Shown here: positions 55,633 through 63,361 of the stretch, piece by piece
Numbering within the stretch: position 1 is the stretch's first letter
Layout of the letters: every line of letters starts with the position of its first letter
From: Paenibacillus sp. JNUCC-31
Lineage (GTDB): Bacteria > Bacillota > Bacilli > Paenibacillales > Paenibacillaceae
Length of the DNA stretch: 64,000 nucleotides
Direction: 5' to 3'
NCBI RefSeq assembly: GCF_014844075.1
Contig: NZ_CP062165.1
Location: 6,076,001-6,140,000, forward strand
Notes under the pieces: generated by a model
What the model was told of the DNA's origin: nothing
Database searches by the model: none
What the model saw: only the letters and a program-made list of their open reading frames with translations
Translations under genes and position numbers: made by a program

Positions 55633-56496
55633 GTGACGATTCAATGGTTTCCAGGTCATATGACCCGAGCCAGACGCCAGATTCAGGATAAGTTAAAGCT
55701 GATTGACGTGGTCATCGAACTGCTGGATGCCCGTCTGCCTGTCTCCAGCCGCAACCCGATGATTGATGAGATTTTGCAGGGAAAACCCCGGATGATTCTG
55801 TTGAATAAATCAGACTTGGCGGATGCGAAAGTGACGCAAGAATGGATTGAATATTTCAAAAAAGAAGGAATCACTGCTTTTCCTGTAGATGCTTCGACTG
55901 GCACCAATGTGAAAGACATTCCAACACAAGCCAAGCTTCTCCTTAAAGAAAAAATTGACCGTCAACTGGCTAAAGGGATTAACCCTAGAGCAGTTCGCGG
56001 GCTGATTGTTGGTATCCCCAACGTGGGTAAATCCACACTTATTAACCGACTTGCCGGACGGAATATTGCGGCAACGGGGGATCGTCCCGGTGTTACAAAA
56101 GGACAACAGTGGATCAAGGTTGGTAAGGAAATGGAATTGTTGGATACCCCGGGTATTCTTTGGCCGAAATTCGAGGATCAAAACGTAGGGTATCGTCTAG
56201 CGGTAACAGGTGCGATTAAGGAAGAGATTCTAAATGCAGAAGATATCGCCTTTTTCGGTATTAGTTATCTGATGCGTTACTACTGGGATTCCCTGGAAGA
56301 GAGATATGGACTTCAGGAGTTCTCCAAGGATGCGGATGATTCAGACAGTGTCATTGCGATCATGGAACAAGTGGGTCGCATACGTGGTTGCGTTGTGAGT
56401 GGCGGGCGTATCGATTTGGAAAAAGCGTCGCGAGCTTTTCTGCGTGAACTGCGTGCAGGTAAAATGGGACGTTTCTCTATGGAAGCCCCTTATTAA
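55633..56496 (+). CDS. rbgA: Ribosome biogenesis GTPase RbgA (YlqF)
   Basis: 287 residues. It is a circularly permuted GTPase needed for late 50S assembly: the G4 motif LNKSDLAD comes before the G1 loop [16 protein letters not shown] and the G3 motif DTPGIL. The N terminus [16 protein letters not shown] and the C-terminal ANTAR-like domain are usual. The GTG start has AGGTGAAG upstream. Confidence 0.97.
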   Translation: MTIQWFPGHMTRARRQIQDKLKLIDVVIELLDARLPVSSRNPMIDEILQGKPRMILLNKSDLADAKVTQEWIEYFKKEGITAFPVDASTGTNVKDIPTQAKLLLKEKIDRQLAKGINPRAVRGLIVGIPNVGKSTLINRLAGRNIAATGDRPGVTKGQQWIKVGKEMELLDTPGILWPKFEDQNVGYRLAVTGAIKEEILNAEDIAFFGISYLMRYYWDSLEERYGLQEFSKDADDSDSVIAIMEQVGRIRGCVVSGGRIDLEKASRAFLRELRAGKMGRFSMEAPY

Positions 56497-56893
56497 ATAT
56501 AAAGCAATTGCCGAAAGAAGCGGCCGTTACCGGATTACCGGGAGCGGTCGCTTTTTAGCGTGCTGGTTTTATGGATCGGAGAATGTACGTGAACTGGAAG
56601 TGACTTCTAGAAAATTGTACTTTGTGGGATTGTCTTGCGCCGTATATCTGGGACACGTAAATCATGCTATGATGATTGATGAAGTTTTAGCCGCTCAATG
56701 CTGAATATCTTCAATTTAAACCATCAGATACCGATAAAATAATAACTCACCTTTGTATTATCTATATGATCAAAGCAGTTTATTTCTAGTGTAGTTGAAT
56801 TTGGTAGAACAAACATCGGGAATTTACGTCTATATAATACAACGATATAAAAGTAATGTTAAAGCAAGATTGGGCAGAGGAGATGACACTGTA
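56497..56893. other. Gap between rbgA and rnhB
   Basis: 397 bases. A terminator occupies 56518-56556. TATAAT at 56833-56838 may be a -10 box for rnhB, but no -35 is seen at normal spacing. No gene recognised. Confidence 0.45.
56518..56556 (+). terminator. Terminator after rbgA
   Basis: AAGCGGCCG pairs with CGGTCGCTT (one G-U), with an inner GC stem, then TTTTT. Confidence 0.75.
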
Positions 56894-57595
56894 ATGAATG
56901 AAATAAATGAGTTAACCGAATTGATGCAACTGGATGCTCTGGTTGAACCGAAAAAGAAGAAAAAGGAATCGGTGGAGCCTAAAGATCTACTCATCTATGA
57001 GCGTGAGTATTGGGAAAGTGGATTTGAACGTATTGCGGGAATTGATGAGGTGGGACGGGGATGTTTATTCGGGGATGTCGTAGCGGCAGCCGTTGTTTTG
57101 CCTCCTGATCTTGTTCTTGAAGGGGTCAATGATTCCAAAAAGCTAACGGAGAAAAAGCGGGACGCGTTGTATGACATCATCATGGAAAAAGCATTGTCCG
57201 TCGGGATCGGTTATGCGGACGCAGAGACGATCGATCAACTGAATATTAAACAGGCTGCACGACTTGCCATGAAACGAGCGGTGGAAGCACTGGATGGCGT
57301 TCCAGACTATTTGTTGGTGGATGCCGAAAAGATAGATGTGAATATTCCGCAGTTGTCCATTATTAAAGGGGATGCCAATAGTCAATCCATTGCGGCAGCA
57401 TCCATTATTGCAAAGGTTACCCGGGACAGACTTTGCAAGGAGGATTGGGATACGTTATATCCGGAATATGGGTTATCGATACATAAGGGATATGCAACGA
57501 AATTTCACCGTGAACAAATTATGGCTCTTGGTGCTACACCCATGCATCGCCGGAGTTTTCTCGGTAATCTGCTCGGAGAGCACACTTTATTTTAA
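56894..57595 (+). CDS. rnhB: Ribonuclease HII
   Basis: 233 residues. It cuts RNA in RNA-DNA hybrids and misincorporated ribonucleotides. The acidic catalytic set starts with IAGIDEVGRGCLFGDVVAAA (Asp and Glu), then DSKKLTEKKR, a further acidic VDAEKID and the C-terminal HKGYATKFHREQI. A lysine run (KKKKK, about 20-25) lies in the N-terminal extension. ATG 56894 has GAGGAG about eleven bases upstream; the frame continues to 56795 without homology. Confidence 0.95.
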   Translation: MNEINELTELMQLDALVEPKKKKKESVEPKDLLIYEREYWESGFERIAGIDEVGRGCLFGDVVAAAVVLPPDLVLEGVNDSKKLTEKKRDALYDIIMEKALSVGIGYADAETIDQLNIKQAARLAMKRAVEALDGVPDYLLVDAEKIDVNIPQLSIIKGDANSQSIAAASIIAKVTRDRLCKEDWDTLYPEYGLSIHKGYATKFHREQIMALGATPMHRRSFLGNLLGEHTLF

Positions 57596-57626
57596 TTAGA
57601 CGTTACATGGAGGGAGGGTGAAGAGT

Positions 57627-59669
57627 TTGAACATAAGTTCCATGATTCGGGGGTTGCTGGGGGATAGTAAACCGGGAAATGCCAAGCCACTGGAGTTAAA
57701 GGAAGGTCAGGTTGTGCGGGGGTCTGTGGTTAGTGTATCGGATGATGGAGCAGATGCGGTTCTTCAGATTCAGGGTGTACAGGTACGTGCAAAACTGGAA
57801 ACCCCGCTTCGACCAGGCGAAACGACATTACTTCAGGTACAGCCTCCAGGTGAGAATGGCGTAACGGTCATGAAACCACTGACGGGTACATTAGCCGAAC
57901 TGCCACAGGCGTCTTTGAACAATTTGCTTCAGGAGGTCGGTTTGCCAGATACCAAGGGGAGTCGGGATCTGCTGTTAGCGATGCAGCGAAGTGGATTACC
58001 CTTAACCAAGGATAATGTAGCCATGGTTCAAAATATGATGACCGCCAAACCTGCGCAGGTTCCTGTTGAAGAGTGGGTGCAGGCGACAGGTATTGCTTTT
58101 CAGCGTGGTTTACCGGTTACAGTGGAAACAGTAAAAGGGTTGCATCAGGCTGTATTCGGTCCTCCGCTGCATCAGTTGTTGAAGGGCTTGGCTGAACAGC
58201 TTGAATCCATGTTGGCCCAAACTACGGGTAAACCGGCAGTAAGTGGAGAACAGGCAGCCACGGTAAAACCATCCGTAATGGGTGGAGTGCCCGTACCTTT
58301 AAGCGGAGAACAGACGAGTGAAACGTTAGCTGCTTCAGGCGGAGGGCGAGTGACAGGAGGAACGTCTGGATTGGCCGGGCAGCTCGTATCTGGGTTGTCC
58401 GCAGGTGCTTCTCCATTGGCTGAGGGATCAAAGGATACAGCTGCTGGTGCAGTGAAACGCGATGGGCAGACGGGTGCAGGACATGCTGAGACTGCCGGGC
58501 TTAAGGCTGGGGCCAGTAATATTGAAACTGCTGGCAAGATAGGGGCAGGTATTCCTGCGGGAACCGGAATACCTGGTGAGAGCCCGCGTATGGCTGACGC
58601 GGGCGTTGCTGGAAGCCGCCCGGGCATGCCGGGGATGGCTTTGGATGCTGCGGCTGGCCGAGTGGTTACGGGCCAGCCTGAGGGGGGCGCGGTCGGACGA
58701 ACCGACGGCCGCGTCGAAACGCCTGCTGCTGCAGGGCCTCTCGCAGCAGGGCAGGCGGCGCCAGCAGCTCCATCGGCAGCGCAGCTGGCGCCCAAGCTGC
58801 TGGCGCTGCTGGACGCGCTGCGCAGCGCGTCCACAGCCGCACCGGCACAGCAAGGTGCGGCGACACAGCCCGCCCCTGCATCGCAGCAGGGCGGCCAGGC
58901 GGCTGCGGCTGCCGGAGGCGTGCCGCAGCCTTTGTCAGCCGGCGCGGATGCGCTGCCGGCTGGCGGAACTGCCGCAGCTCCCGCAGGTGCTGCGGCGGCG
59001 CCTGTCACCCACGAGGGGGACCCGTGGGTGGGGCGTGTGCTGAAGCTGCTCGGTGCGGAGCACGAGCAGCAGGCAGTGCACGGCGCGGCTGCGCAGGCGC
59101 GCGTGGGGGATGTTGCGAGTCCGGGAACCGCGGACACGCTTAAGGGCCTGCTGCTGCAGCTTGCCAGCAGCGATGGTGCACCGGCGGCGCTCAAGGATAC
59201 CGCCGGTCAGGCCGTGCAATTTCTGACAGGTCAGCAATTGTTGCTGACAACCGACCGCAGTGCCACCTTTGCTCAGATGCACTGGTTTATCCCGATTACG
59301 GGACCCGATGGGGAAGAGACGGCTTCCGTCCAGATTCAGTCTCGCCGGGGACAACGTGGTGAGTTGGATGCATCCAATTGTCGCTTGTGGTTTGATCTGG
59401 ATATGAAAAGTCTCGGTCCAACACTAGTGGATGTGCATGTGGTCAATAATATCGTCAGTCTGCGCGTGTTGAATGACCGCGAAGGAATGGGACCGCTCCT
59501 GGAGAGTGGGCGTGAAGAAATTCATCAAGCGCTGGACAAGTTGGGCTATCAGTTGCTGACCTTCAAGGCGGAACCCTGGCCTGTTGGCCAGGAACCGGGA
59601 GCTGAACGGAAAATGACTGCCTCGGACTACAGTCCTGAACGTTATAAAGGGGTGGACATGCGGGTATGA
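57627..59669 (+). CDS. ylqG: YlqG-like protein with FliK-type C-terminal domain
   Basis: 680 residues. The N-terminal third (GDSKPGNAKPLELKEGQVVR to about 200) is a small beta-rich domain followed by a Gln/Leu-rich helical part. The middle (about 205-510) is low-complexity Ala, Gly, Pro, Gln and Thr, encoded by very GC-rich DNA at about 58570-59210. The C terminus (about 520-660, WFDLDMKSLGPTLVDVHVVN) resembles the flagellar hook-length control (FliK) C-terminal domain. This is the position of B. subtilis ylqG. TTG 57627 suits the GGAGGGAGG site better than GTG 57618. The ATGA junction couples it to the next gene. Function unknown. Confidence 0.85.
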   Translation: MNISSMIRGLLGDSKPGNAKPLELKEGQVVRGSVVSVSDDGADAVLQIQGVQVRAKLETPLRPGETTLLQVQPPGENGVTVMKPLTGTLAELPQASLNNLLQEVGLPDTKGSRDLLLAMQRSGLPLTKDNVAMVQNMMTAKPAQVPVEEWVQATGIAFQRGLPVTVETVKGLHQAVFGPPLHQLLKGLAEQLESMLAQTTGKPAVSGEQAATVKPSVMGGVPVPLSGEQTSETLAASGGGRVTGGTSGLAGQLVSGLSAGASPLAEGSKDTAAGAVKRDGQTGAGHAETAGLKAGASNIETAGKIGAGIPAGTGIPGESPRMADAGVAGSRPGMPGMALDAAAGRVVTGQPEGGAVGRTDGRVETPAAAGPLAAGQAAPAAPSAAQLAPKLLALLDALRSASTAAPAQQGAATQPAPASQQGGQAAAAAGGVPQPLSAGADALPAGGTAAAPAGAAAAPVTHEGDPWVGRVLKLLGAEHEQQAVHGAAAQARVGDVASPGTADTLKGLLLQLASSDGAPAALKDTAGQAVQFLTGQQLLLTTDRSATFAQMHWFIPITGPDGEETASVQIQSRRGQRGELDASNCRLWFDLDMKSLGPTLVDVHVVNNIVSLRVLNDREGMGPLLESGREEIHQALDKLGYQLLTFKAEPWPVGQEPGAERKMTASDYSPERYKGVDMRV

Positions 59670-59974
59670 AAGAGGATTCGCAACCGGACCTGATGTCCAA
59701 AAAGGCTGTTGCCTTAAAATATGTCCCTGGTGAGAGTGAAGCGCCGGTTGTCGTAGCCAAAGGCCGCGGTAAAGTGGCAGAAGCTATTCTGGATAAAGCC
59801 AAAGAAAATGGTGTGCCTGTCCAGGAAGATGCTGCCCTTGTCGAAGTATTATCCAAGCTGGATTTGGATGAACAGATCCCATCAGAGTTATATCAACTGG
59901 TGGCCGAAGTGTTAACCTATATTTATCGAGCTGACCGTCTGGCTTCTGGACGAGAGGAAGAGGATTCATGGTAG
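59666..59974 (+). CDS. ylqH: FlhB C-terminal domain homologue without cleavage motif (YlqH)
   Basis: 102 residues, matching only the cytoplasmic FlhB_C/YscU_C domain: AVALKYVPGESEAPVVVAKG, AILDKAKENGVPVQEDAALV, IPSELYQLVAEVLTYIYRAD. Flagellar FlhB cleaves itself at NPTH before this stretch; here that position reads LMSKKAVALKY, so there is no autocleavage motif, and the membrane part is missing. It is the counterpart of B. subtilis YlqH. With the FliK-like YlqG before it, the pair looks like a stand-alone substrate-switch module of unknown use. It overlaps both neighbours by a few bases. Confidence 0.92.
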   Translation: MKEDSQPDLMSKKAVALKYVPGESEAPVVVAKGRGKVAEAILDKAKENGVPVQEDAALVEVLSKLDLDEQIPSELYQLVAEVLTYIYRADRLASGREEEDSW

Positions 59975-60366
59975 AGCGCAGATCAGAACAGGGTCCGGCT
60001 TCAAAACTGACACGTCAGCAAAAGGGGCGATTGGGTGAAGAGGCTTCCTGTCACTGGCTACGGGAGCATGGATATCAAATTATCCGGCAAAACTGGCGTT
60101 GCCGAAGCGGAGAGATTGATATCGTTGCTTCCCATGAAGGCATGATCATTTTTATTGAAGTCCGAAGTAGAAGCGGAACTGGAAAGTATGGTACACCCCA
60201 GGAGTCGGTAGATATCCGTAAAATGCAGCAGGTTCGTGCAACTGCATCTGTATATTTGCAAATGACAGGAGAGACAAATCACCAAATCCGTTTTGATGTG
60301 ATCGCAGTCATGCTGGATAAAGCAGGCGAAACCGTCTCGGTTGATCATATTATTAATGCATTTTAA
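59968..60366 (+). CDS. YraN/UPF0102 family nuclease-like protein
   Basis: 132 residues. Restriction-endonuclease-like fold: GRLGEEASCHWLREHGYQII, then the core GEIDIVASHEG and IFIEVRSRSG with the acidic and basic catalytic positions. The cellular role is not established; the gene commonly lies between rnhB and dprA/comM. It overlaps ylqH by seven bases. Confidence 0.93.
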   Translation: MVERRSEQGPASKLTRQQKGRLGEEASCHWLREHGYQIIRQNWRCRSGEIDIVASHEGMIIFIEVRSRSGTGKYGTPQESVDIRKMQQVRATASVYLQMTGETNHQIRFDVIAVMLDKAGETVSVDHIINAF

Positions 60367-60400
60367 GTTACTACTATATAAGCGATTCTTCTGATGTGTT

Positions 60401-60452
60401 AACCCACAAGAAAGACACTTGATAAAGTGACTCTCTTGTGGGTTGTTTTTTT
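60401..60452 (+). terminator. Terminator at the end of the housekeeping run
   Basis: A 20-bp stem with a few mismatches (60401-60420 with 60425-60444) around GATA, followed by GTTTTTTT. Confidence 0.85.
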
Positions 60453-60511
60453 GGGGACAGGTTAGAGGTAAGAAAGAAATTAAGAAAAAATAACTACTTT
60501 ACATGTAATAA

Positions 60512-60534
60512 TTTTGATACAAATTGTATCAAAA
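60512..60534. promoter_or_regulatory. Palindromic operator-like site, distal copy
   Basis: TTTTGATACAA-A-TTGTATCAAAA is a perfect 23-bp dyad with 11-base arms. Its core GATACAAATTGTATC is almost the same as the site at 60806; the two centres are exactly 290 bp apart. Confidence 0.65.
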
Positions 60535-60805
60535 CATAAGAGATTGAAATTATCCTCGTTGTTAATATTTCCTTTTCTGATCATTAACGGACTACATCAA
60601 TGATTAATAATTCTCTAAATAAGAGCTCAAACGATGTGTTTCAATCCAGTCTATGCTACTGAGTTACCTGTTATAAAGTGCCTCTTCTCCTTACCATGCA
60701 TATCTTCTTACCTAAGTTTGTTTTAATTCCATAAACAATGAAGCTTCGCTATGTTTTCTAACTTATTGCAAGTGACGAAAGAGATAGAAGTACTTAAAAT
60801 AAATA

Positions 60806-60829
60806 GATACAAAATGTATCATTTATAAT
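60806..60829 (+). promoter_or_regulatory. Peptide-gene promoter with overlapping operator
   Basis: GATACAAAATGTATC (60806-60820) lies immediately upstream of TATAAT (60824-60829), where the -35/-10 spacer would be. A repressor bound here would block RNA polymerase. The peptide start is 38 bases downstream of the -10. No good -35 is visible. Confidence 0.55.
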
Positions 60830-60867
60830 AAAATGAGAAAAGAAAATATGAAAAAGAGGTGTGAACT

Positions 60868-61029
60868 ATGAGAGGAATTCAATGTGCTGCAGAAAAGAAA
60901 GAGAAACAGGTGTGGGAGACCCCTCGAATGGAAGTGCTGGATATTAGTGAAACCATGAACGGTGGCGAGGGGATTTGGCAATATGTATGGGGCGGGGAGT
61001 TTTGGAAGCTTGAAATGCTAGTCAGTTAG
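60868..61029 (+). CDS. Candidate RiPP precursor peptide with lasso-type leader
   Basis: 53 residues from ATG 60868, with AGAGGTG six bases upstream. The N-terminal part contains VWETPRMEVLDISETM (residues 15-30), which follows the W-x-x-P-x-x-E-x-L-D-(I/V)-x-x-T-M pattern I recall from paeninodin-type lasso leaders of Bacillales, where Thr stands at -2. What would be the core begins N31 and reads GGEGIWQYVWGGEFW (32-46) then KLEMLVS. It is rich in Trp, Tyr, Phe and Gly. Lasso rings need Asp or Glu at core position 7-9; here acidic residues fall at 4, 14 and 19 if cleavage follows Met30. So it is either another class of modified peptide or a decayed one. No B, C or transporter genes are near. 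Confidence 0.65.
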   Translation: MRGIQCAAEKKEKQVWETPRMEVLDISETMNGGEGIWQYVWGGEFWKLEMLVS

Positions 61030-61095
61030 ATCGATATAACGATTTCATATTGCCTTAGGTCTTACTACTATATTTGGATGAGGTGAACGATTGTC

Positions 61096-62316
61096 ATGAG
61101 TAATCAATGGAAATGGATAGTTCGTTTAAGCGTATTATTATTATTTTCCGGAGGGTTTGGTCTGCTGCTTTCTGGAACTACATATGCTGCGTCCAAAGAT
61201 GCTGCTGTGGAGGGGCAAGTTAATCGTCTTGCTCAAACTTCAAAAATTTATGGGGAAATTACCGATATGGATGGTTTTCCGGTGAAAGATGTAAATGTAA
61301 ATATTAAGATGTACACATTCGAAGGCAGCGAAATAGCAACCAAAACAGTTAAAAGCAATTCCAAGGGAGAGTACAGTTTTGAAACAACGATAAGTGAAAG
61401 CATATACATCATTATTAGACCGATTGCCAAGGGGTACTTGGGAACCATCAATAATTATACTAACTTTTATTTGTTTCCGGGAGAAACAACGGAATTGAAT
61501 TTTGTCCTCTATGAGCCTTCGACAATTGTAGGCAAAGTTACTGATCAATCAGGAAAACCTGTTGTGGGTGCTGTCATCAAAGCAACAACAGTCAGCCAAT
61601 CTGTAAAGACAGACAAGGTGGGCAACTATGCGATTACAGGAATAGACAACTATGCCTTCAATGAAATTACGTTACAGGTTGATGCAAAAGGGTATGTGCT
61701 TTACACAACAAATGTATCTCCAGGTATTGGGAGGACAATGAAATTGAACATAGTACTGCAAGATGCGGCGGACGTTAGTGGCTTGGTGCAAGATGAACAG
61801 GGGAGGCCTGTGGCAGGGGCCACAGTAGCTATTAATAATCTCAAGACCAAAACAGACAATCAAGGAAAGTACTCTATGGACCGGCTTCCTCCCGGAACAA
61901 GCACAATCTCTGTTGAAGCGGATGGTTATATCAAGCAAACGATTAGAGTGACTTTAGTCAAAGGACCTAAAAATACATTTGATTTTATTCTTAAGAGCAA
62001 TTCGGACAAAACCCCGCCTGTAACCAAATATGTTCTAGTTCCCCTGACAGAGGTATCCAATGGGAAACCATACATTAATGGATTTAACTTCAAGTTAAAG
62101 GCAACAGACGAAGTTAACGGATCAGGCTTGAAAATGATCCAGTACAGAATCAATGGCGGGGAATGGATCACGTTTATCGGACCCATAAAAATCTATGCTC
62201 CCGATGTCAAAACCGTGGAGTATTTCAGTACGGATGTCGCCGGCAACCAAGAGAAAATAAACAAAATGGATTTTGTGAATGGGAAGTTTGAAGGAGCAGG
62301 ATCATACCCATATTGA
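61096..62316 (+). CDS. Secreted protein with carboxypeptidase-regulatory-like repeats
   Basis: 406 residues. A signal peptide (about 1-32, LSVLLLFSGGFGLLLSGTTY) is followed by three CarboxypepD_reg/CNA-B-like beta-sandwich repeats starting near IYGEITDMDGFPVKDVNVNI, STIVGKVTDQSGKPVVGAVI and DVSGLVQDEQGRPVAGATVA. A C-terminal Ig-like OmpL47-type domain (TDEVNGSGLKMIQYRINGGE, VEYFSTDVAGNQEKI) ends the protein. No sortase motif or enzyme active site; probably a cell-surface binding or structural protein. AGGTGA precedes the ATG. Only 66 bases separate it from the peptide gene, with no terminator, so the two may share a transcript. The DNA is AT-rich relative to the housekeeping genes. Confidence 0.88.
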   Translation: MSNQWKWIVRLSVLLLFSGGFGLLLSGTTYAASKDAAVEGQVNRLAQTSKIYGEITDMDGFPVKDVNVNIKMYTFEGSEIATKTVKSNSKGEYSFETTISESIYIIIRPIAKGYLGTINNYTNFYLFPGETTELNFVLYEPSTIVGKVTDQSGKPVVGAVIKATTVSQSVKTDKVGNYAITGIDNYAFNEITLQVDAKGYVLYTTNVSPGIGRTMKLNIVLQDAADVSGLVQDEQGRPVAGATVAINNLKTKTDNQGKYSMDRLPPGTSTISVEADGYIKQTIRVTLVKGPKNTFDFILKSNSDKTPPVTKYVLVPLTEVSNGKPYINGFNFKLKATDEVNGSGLKMIQYRINGGEWITFIGPIKIYAPDVKTVEYFSTDVAGNQEKINKMDFVNGKFEGAGSYPY

Positions 62317-62340
62317 TTAAATAGCTACTTATAATGAAGG

Positions 62341-62397
62341 AAGGCGACGCCTGACTCTATGAATCCCTTTGTTGGGCAAGAGTCGTAGTCGTCTTTT
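62341..62397 (+). terminator. Terminator after the secreted protein gene
   Basis: GACTCT/AGAGTC inner stem extended by GACG/CGTC-type pairs around a long loop, then TCTTTTT. Confidence 0.6.
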
Positions 62398-62589
62398 TAC
62401 ATCCAATTTACCCAGTACGAATTTAATGTCGTCAGCAACCCTTTGAATCCTTTGAACCGATCAGTGTATAATCAAGATTGATAATCCAGTTTTGTTTGCA
62501 TCATTTGATTTTTCATAAATGAGTCGATTCACATCGCAGGCTCTAGCTGCGGTCACGGATAATCTTTTTATAACCTGGGAGGTATGGTC

Positions 62590-63141
62590 ATGAGTAAATC
62601 TACACAAACGGGTAATGCCGTAAGAGAGGCCATTCAAAATCGTCGTACCGTCAAAAAGTTTAAAAAAGAAGCCGTTCCTACACAACAAATTATTGATTTG
62701 CTGGACACGGCCGTATGGGCACCCAATCACAAATTGCGTGAGCCGTGGCGGTTTCTGTTGTTTAGCGGACACGGACTGAACAAGTTGGCAGACGCGATTG
62801 ATGCAGAGATGGGTGAGGATAACAAGTTCTCGGCGAATATCAAGCAGGTTCCTACCGTTATGCTTGTAGTGATGGAAGAAGATCCGCGCCAAAATATTTG
62901 GGATGAAGATTTTGCAGCAGTTAGTGCACTGGTACAGAACTTCCTGCTCGCGGCATGGAGTGAAGATATCGGTACGTTCTGGGTAACCAAGCCTTTCTTG
63001 TATGCACCGAAATTCCGTAAATCTCTGGGCATTCAGGCTGGGGAAAAAATTATAGGGATGGTTTACATGGGGTATCCAGATGTAATTCCTTCTGCCAAAG
63101 AACGTACACCAGCCAAGGATAAGCTGACCATATTTGAATAA
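62590..63141 (+). CDS. Nitroreductase family protein
   Basis: 183 residues, FMN-dependent NAD(P)H oxidoreductase fold of the YdjA type. The FMN-binding N terminus is AIQNRRTVKKFKKEAVPTQQ, followed by LDTAVWAPNHKLREPWRFLL and AVSALVQNFLLAAWSEDIGT, with the C-terminal GMVYMGYPD. The natural substrate is unknown. ATG 62590 is six bases after GGGAGGT; ATG 62584 is too close to that site. Confidence 0.92.
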   Translation: MSKSTQTGNAVREAIQNRRTVKKFKKEAVPTQQIIDLLDTAVWAPNHKLREPWRFLLFSGHGLNKLADAIDAEMGEDNKFSANIKQVPTVMLVVMEEDPRQNIWDEDFAAVSALVQNFLLAAWSEDIGTFWVTKPFLYAPKFRKSLGIQAGEKIIGMVYMGYPDVIPSAKERTPAKDKLTIFE

Positions 63142-63188
63142 TTAGTATCTTCTTTGCGTTATACATCCCAATATGATGCTTTACGAAA

Positions 63189-63240
63189 AGCCTCTGCAAG
63201 TATCCCTCTTTATACAGAGGAGAGATACTTGGCAGGGGTA
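63189..63240. terminator. Hairpin between the nitroreductase and comM genes
   Basis: An imperfect stem pairs CCTCTGC-AAGTATC with GATACTT-GGCAGGGG, containing a smaller CCTCT/AGAGG hairpin. It lies between convergent genes; T-runs are weak. Confidence 0.5.
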
Positions 63241-63361
63241 TTTGACTTGTTCGGATATGGAAAGTTGCGAACGCTCTCTACGCTAGCCACTTGAACGTAA
63301 AATATTGCTGAAGGTTTCGAGCAATATCCTCCTTTGGGCCGTGCATCAACGGGGCTGATTC

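Larger units (their letters stand above)
60453..60867. other. AT-rich control region of the peptide gene
   Basis: 415 bases, clearly richer in A and T than flanking DNA. It contains two palindromic sites (60512-60534 and 60806-60820) and a promoter-like TATAAT at 60824. No further gene with a ribosome site was seen. Confidence 0.6.

Noticed and set aside
58172..59194. 340-codon minus-strand frame opposite ylqG
   Set aside because: It is Ala/Pro/Ser/Cys low complexity produced by the GC-rich repeats of ylqG read backwards.
60453..60867. Possible CRISPR, tRNA or riboswitch in the AT-rich gap
   Set aside because: No regular repeats, no cloverleaf and no conserved aptamer core were found; the only repeated element is the two-copy palindrome.
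60868..61029. Calling the 53-residue peptide a true lasso peptide
   Set aside because: The leader fits but no acidic ring acceptor stands at core position 7-9 and no maturation genes are nearby, so only the broader candidate-RiPP label is supported.
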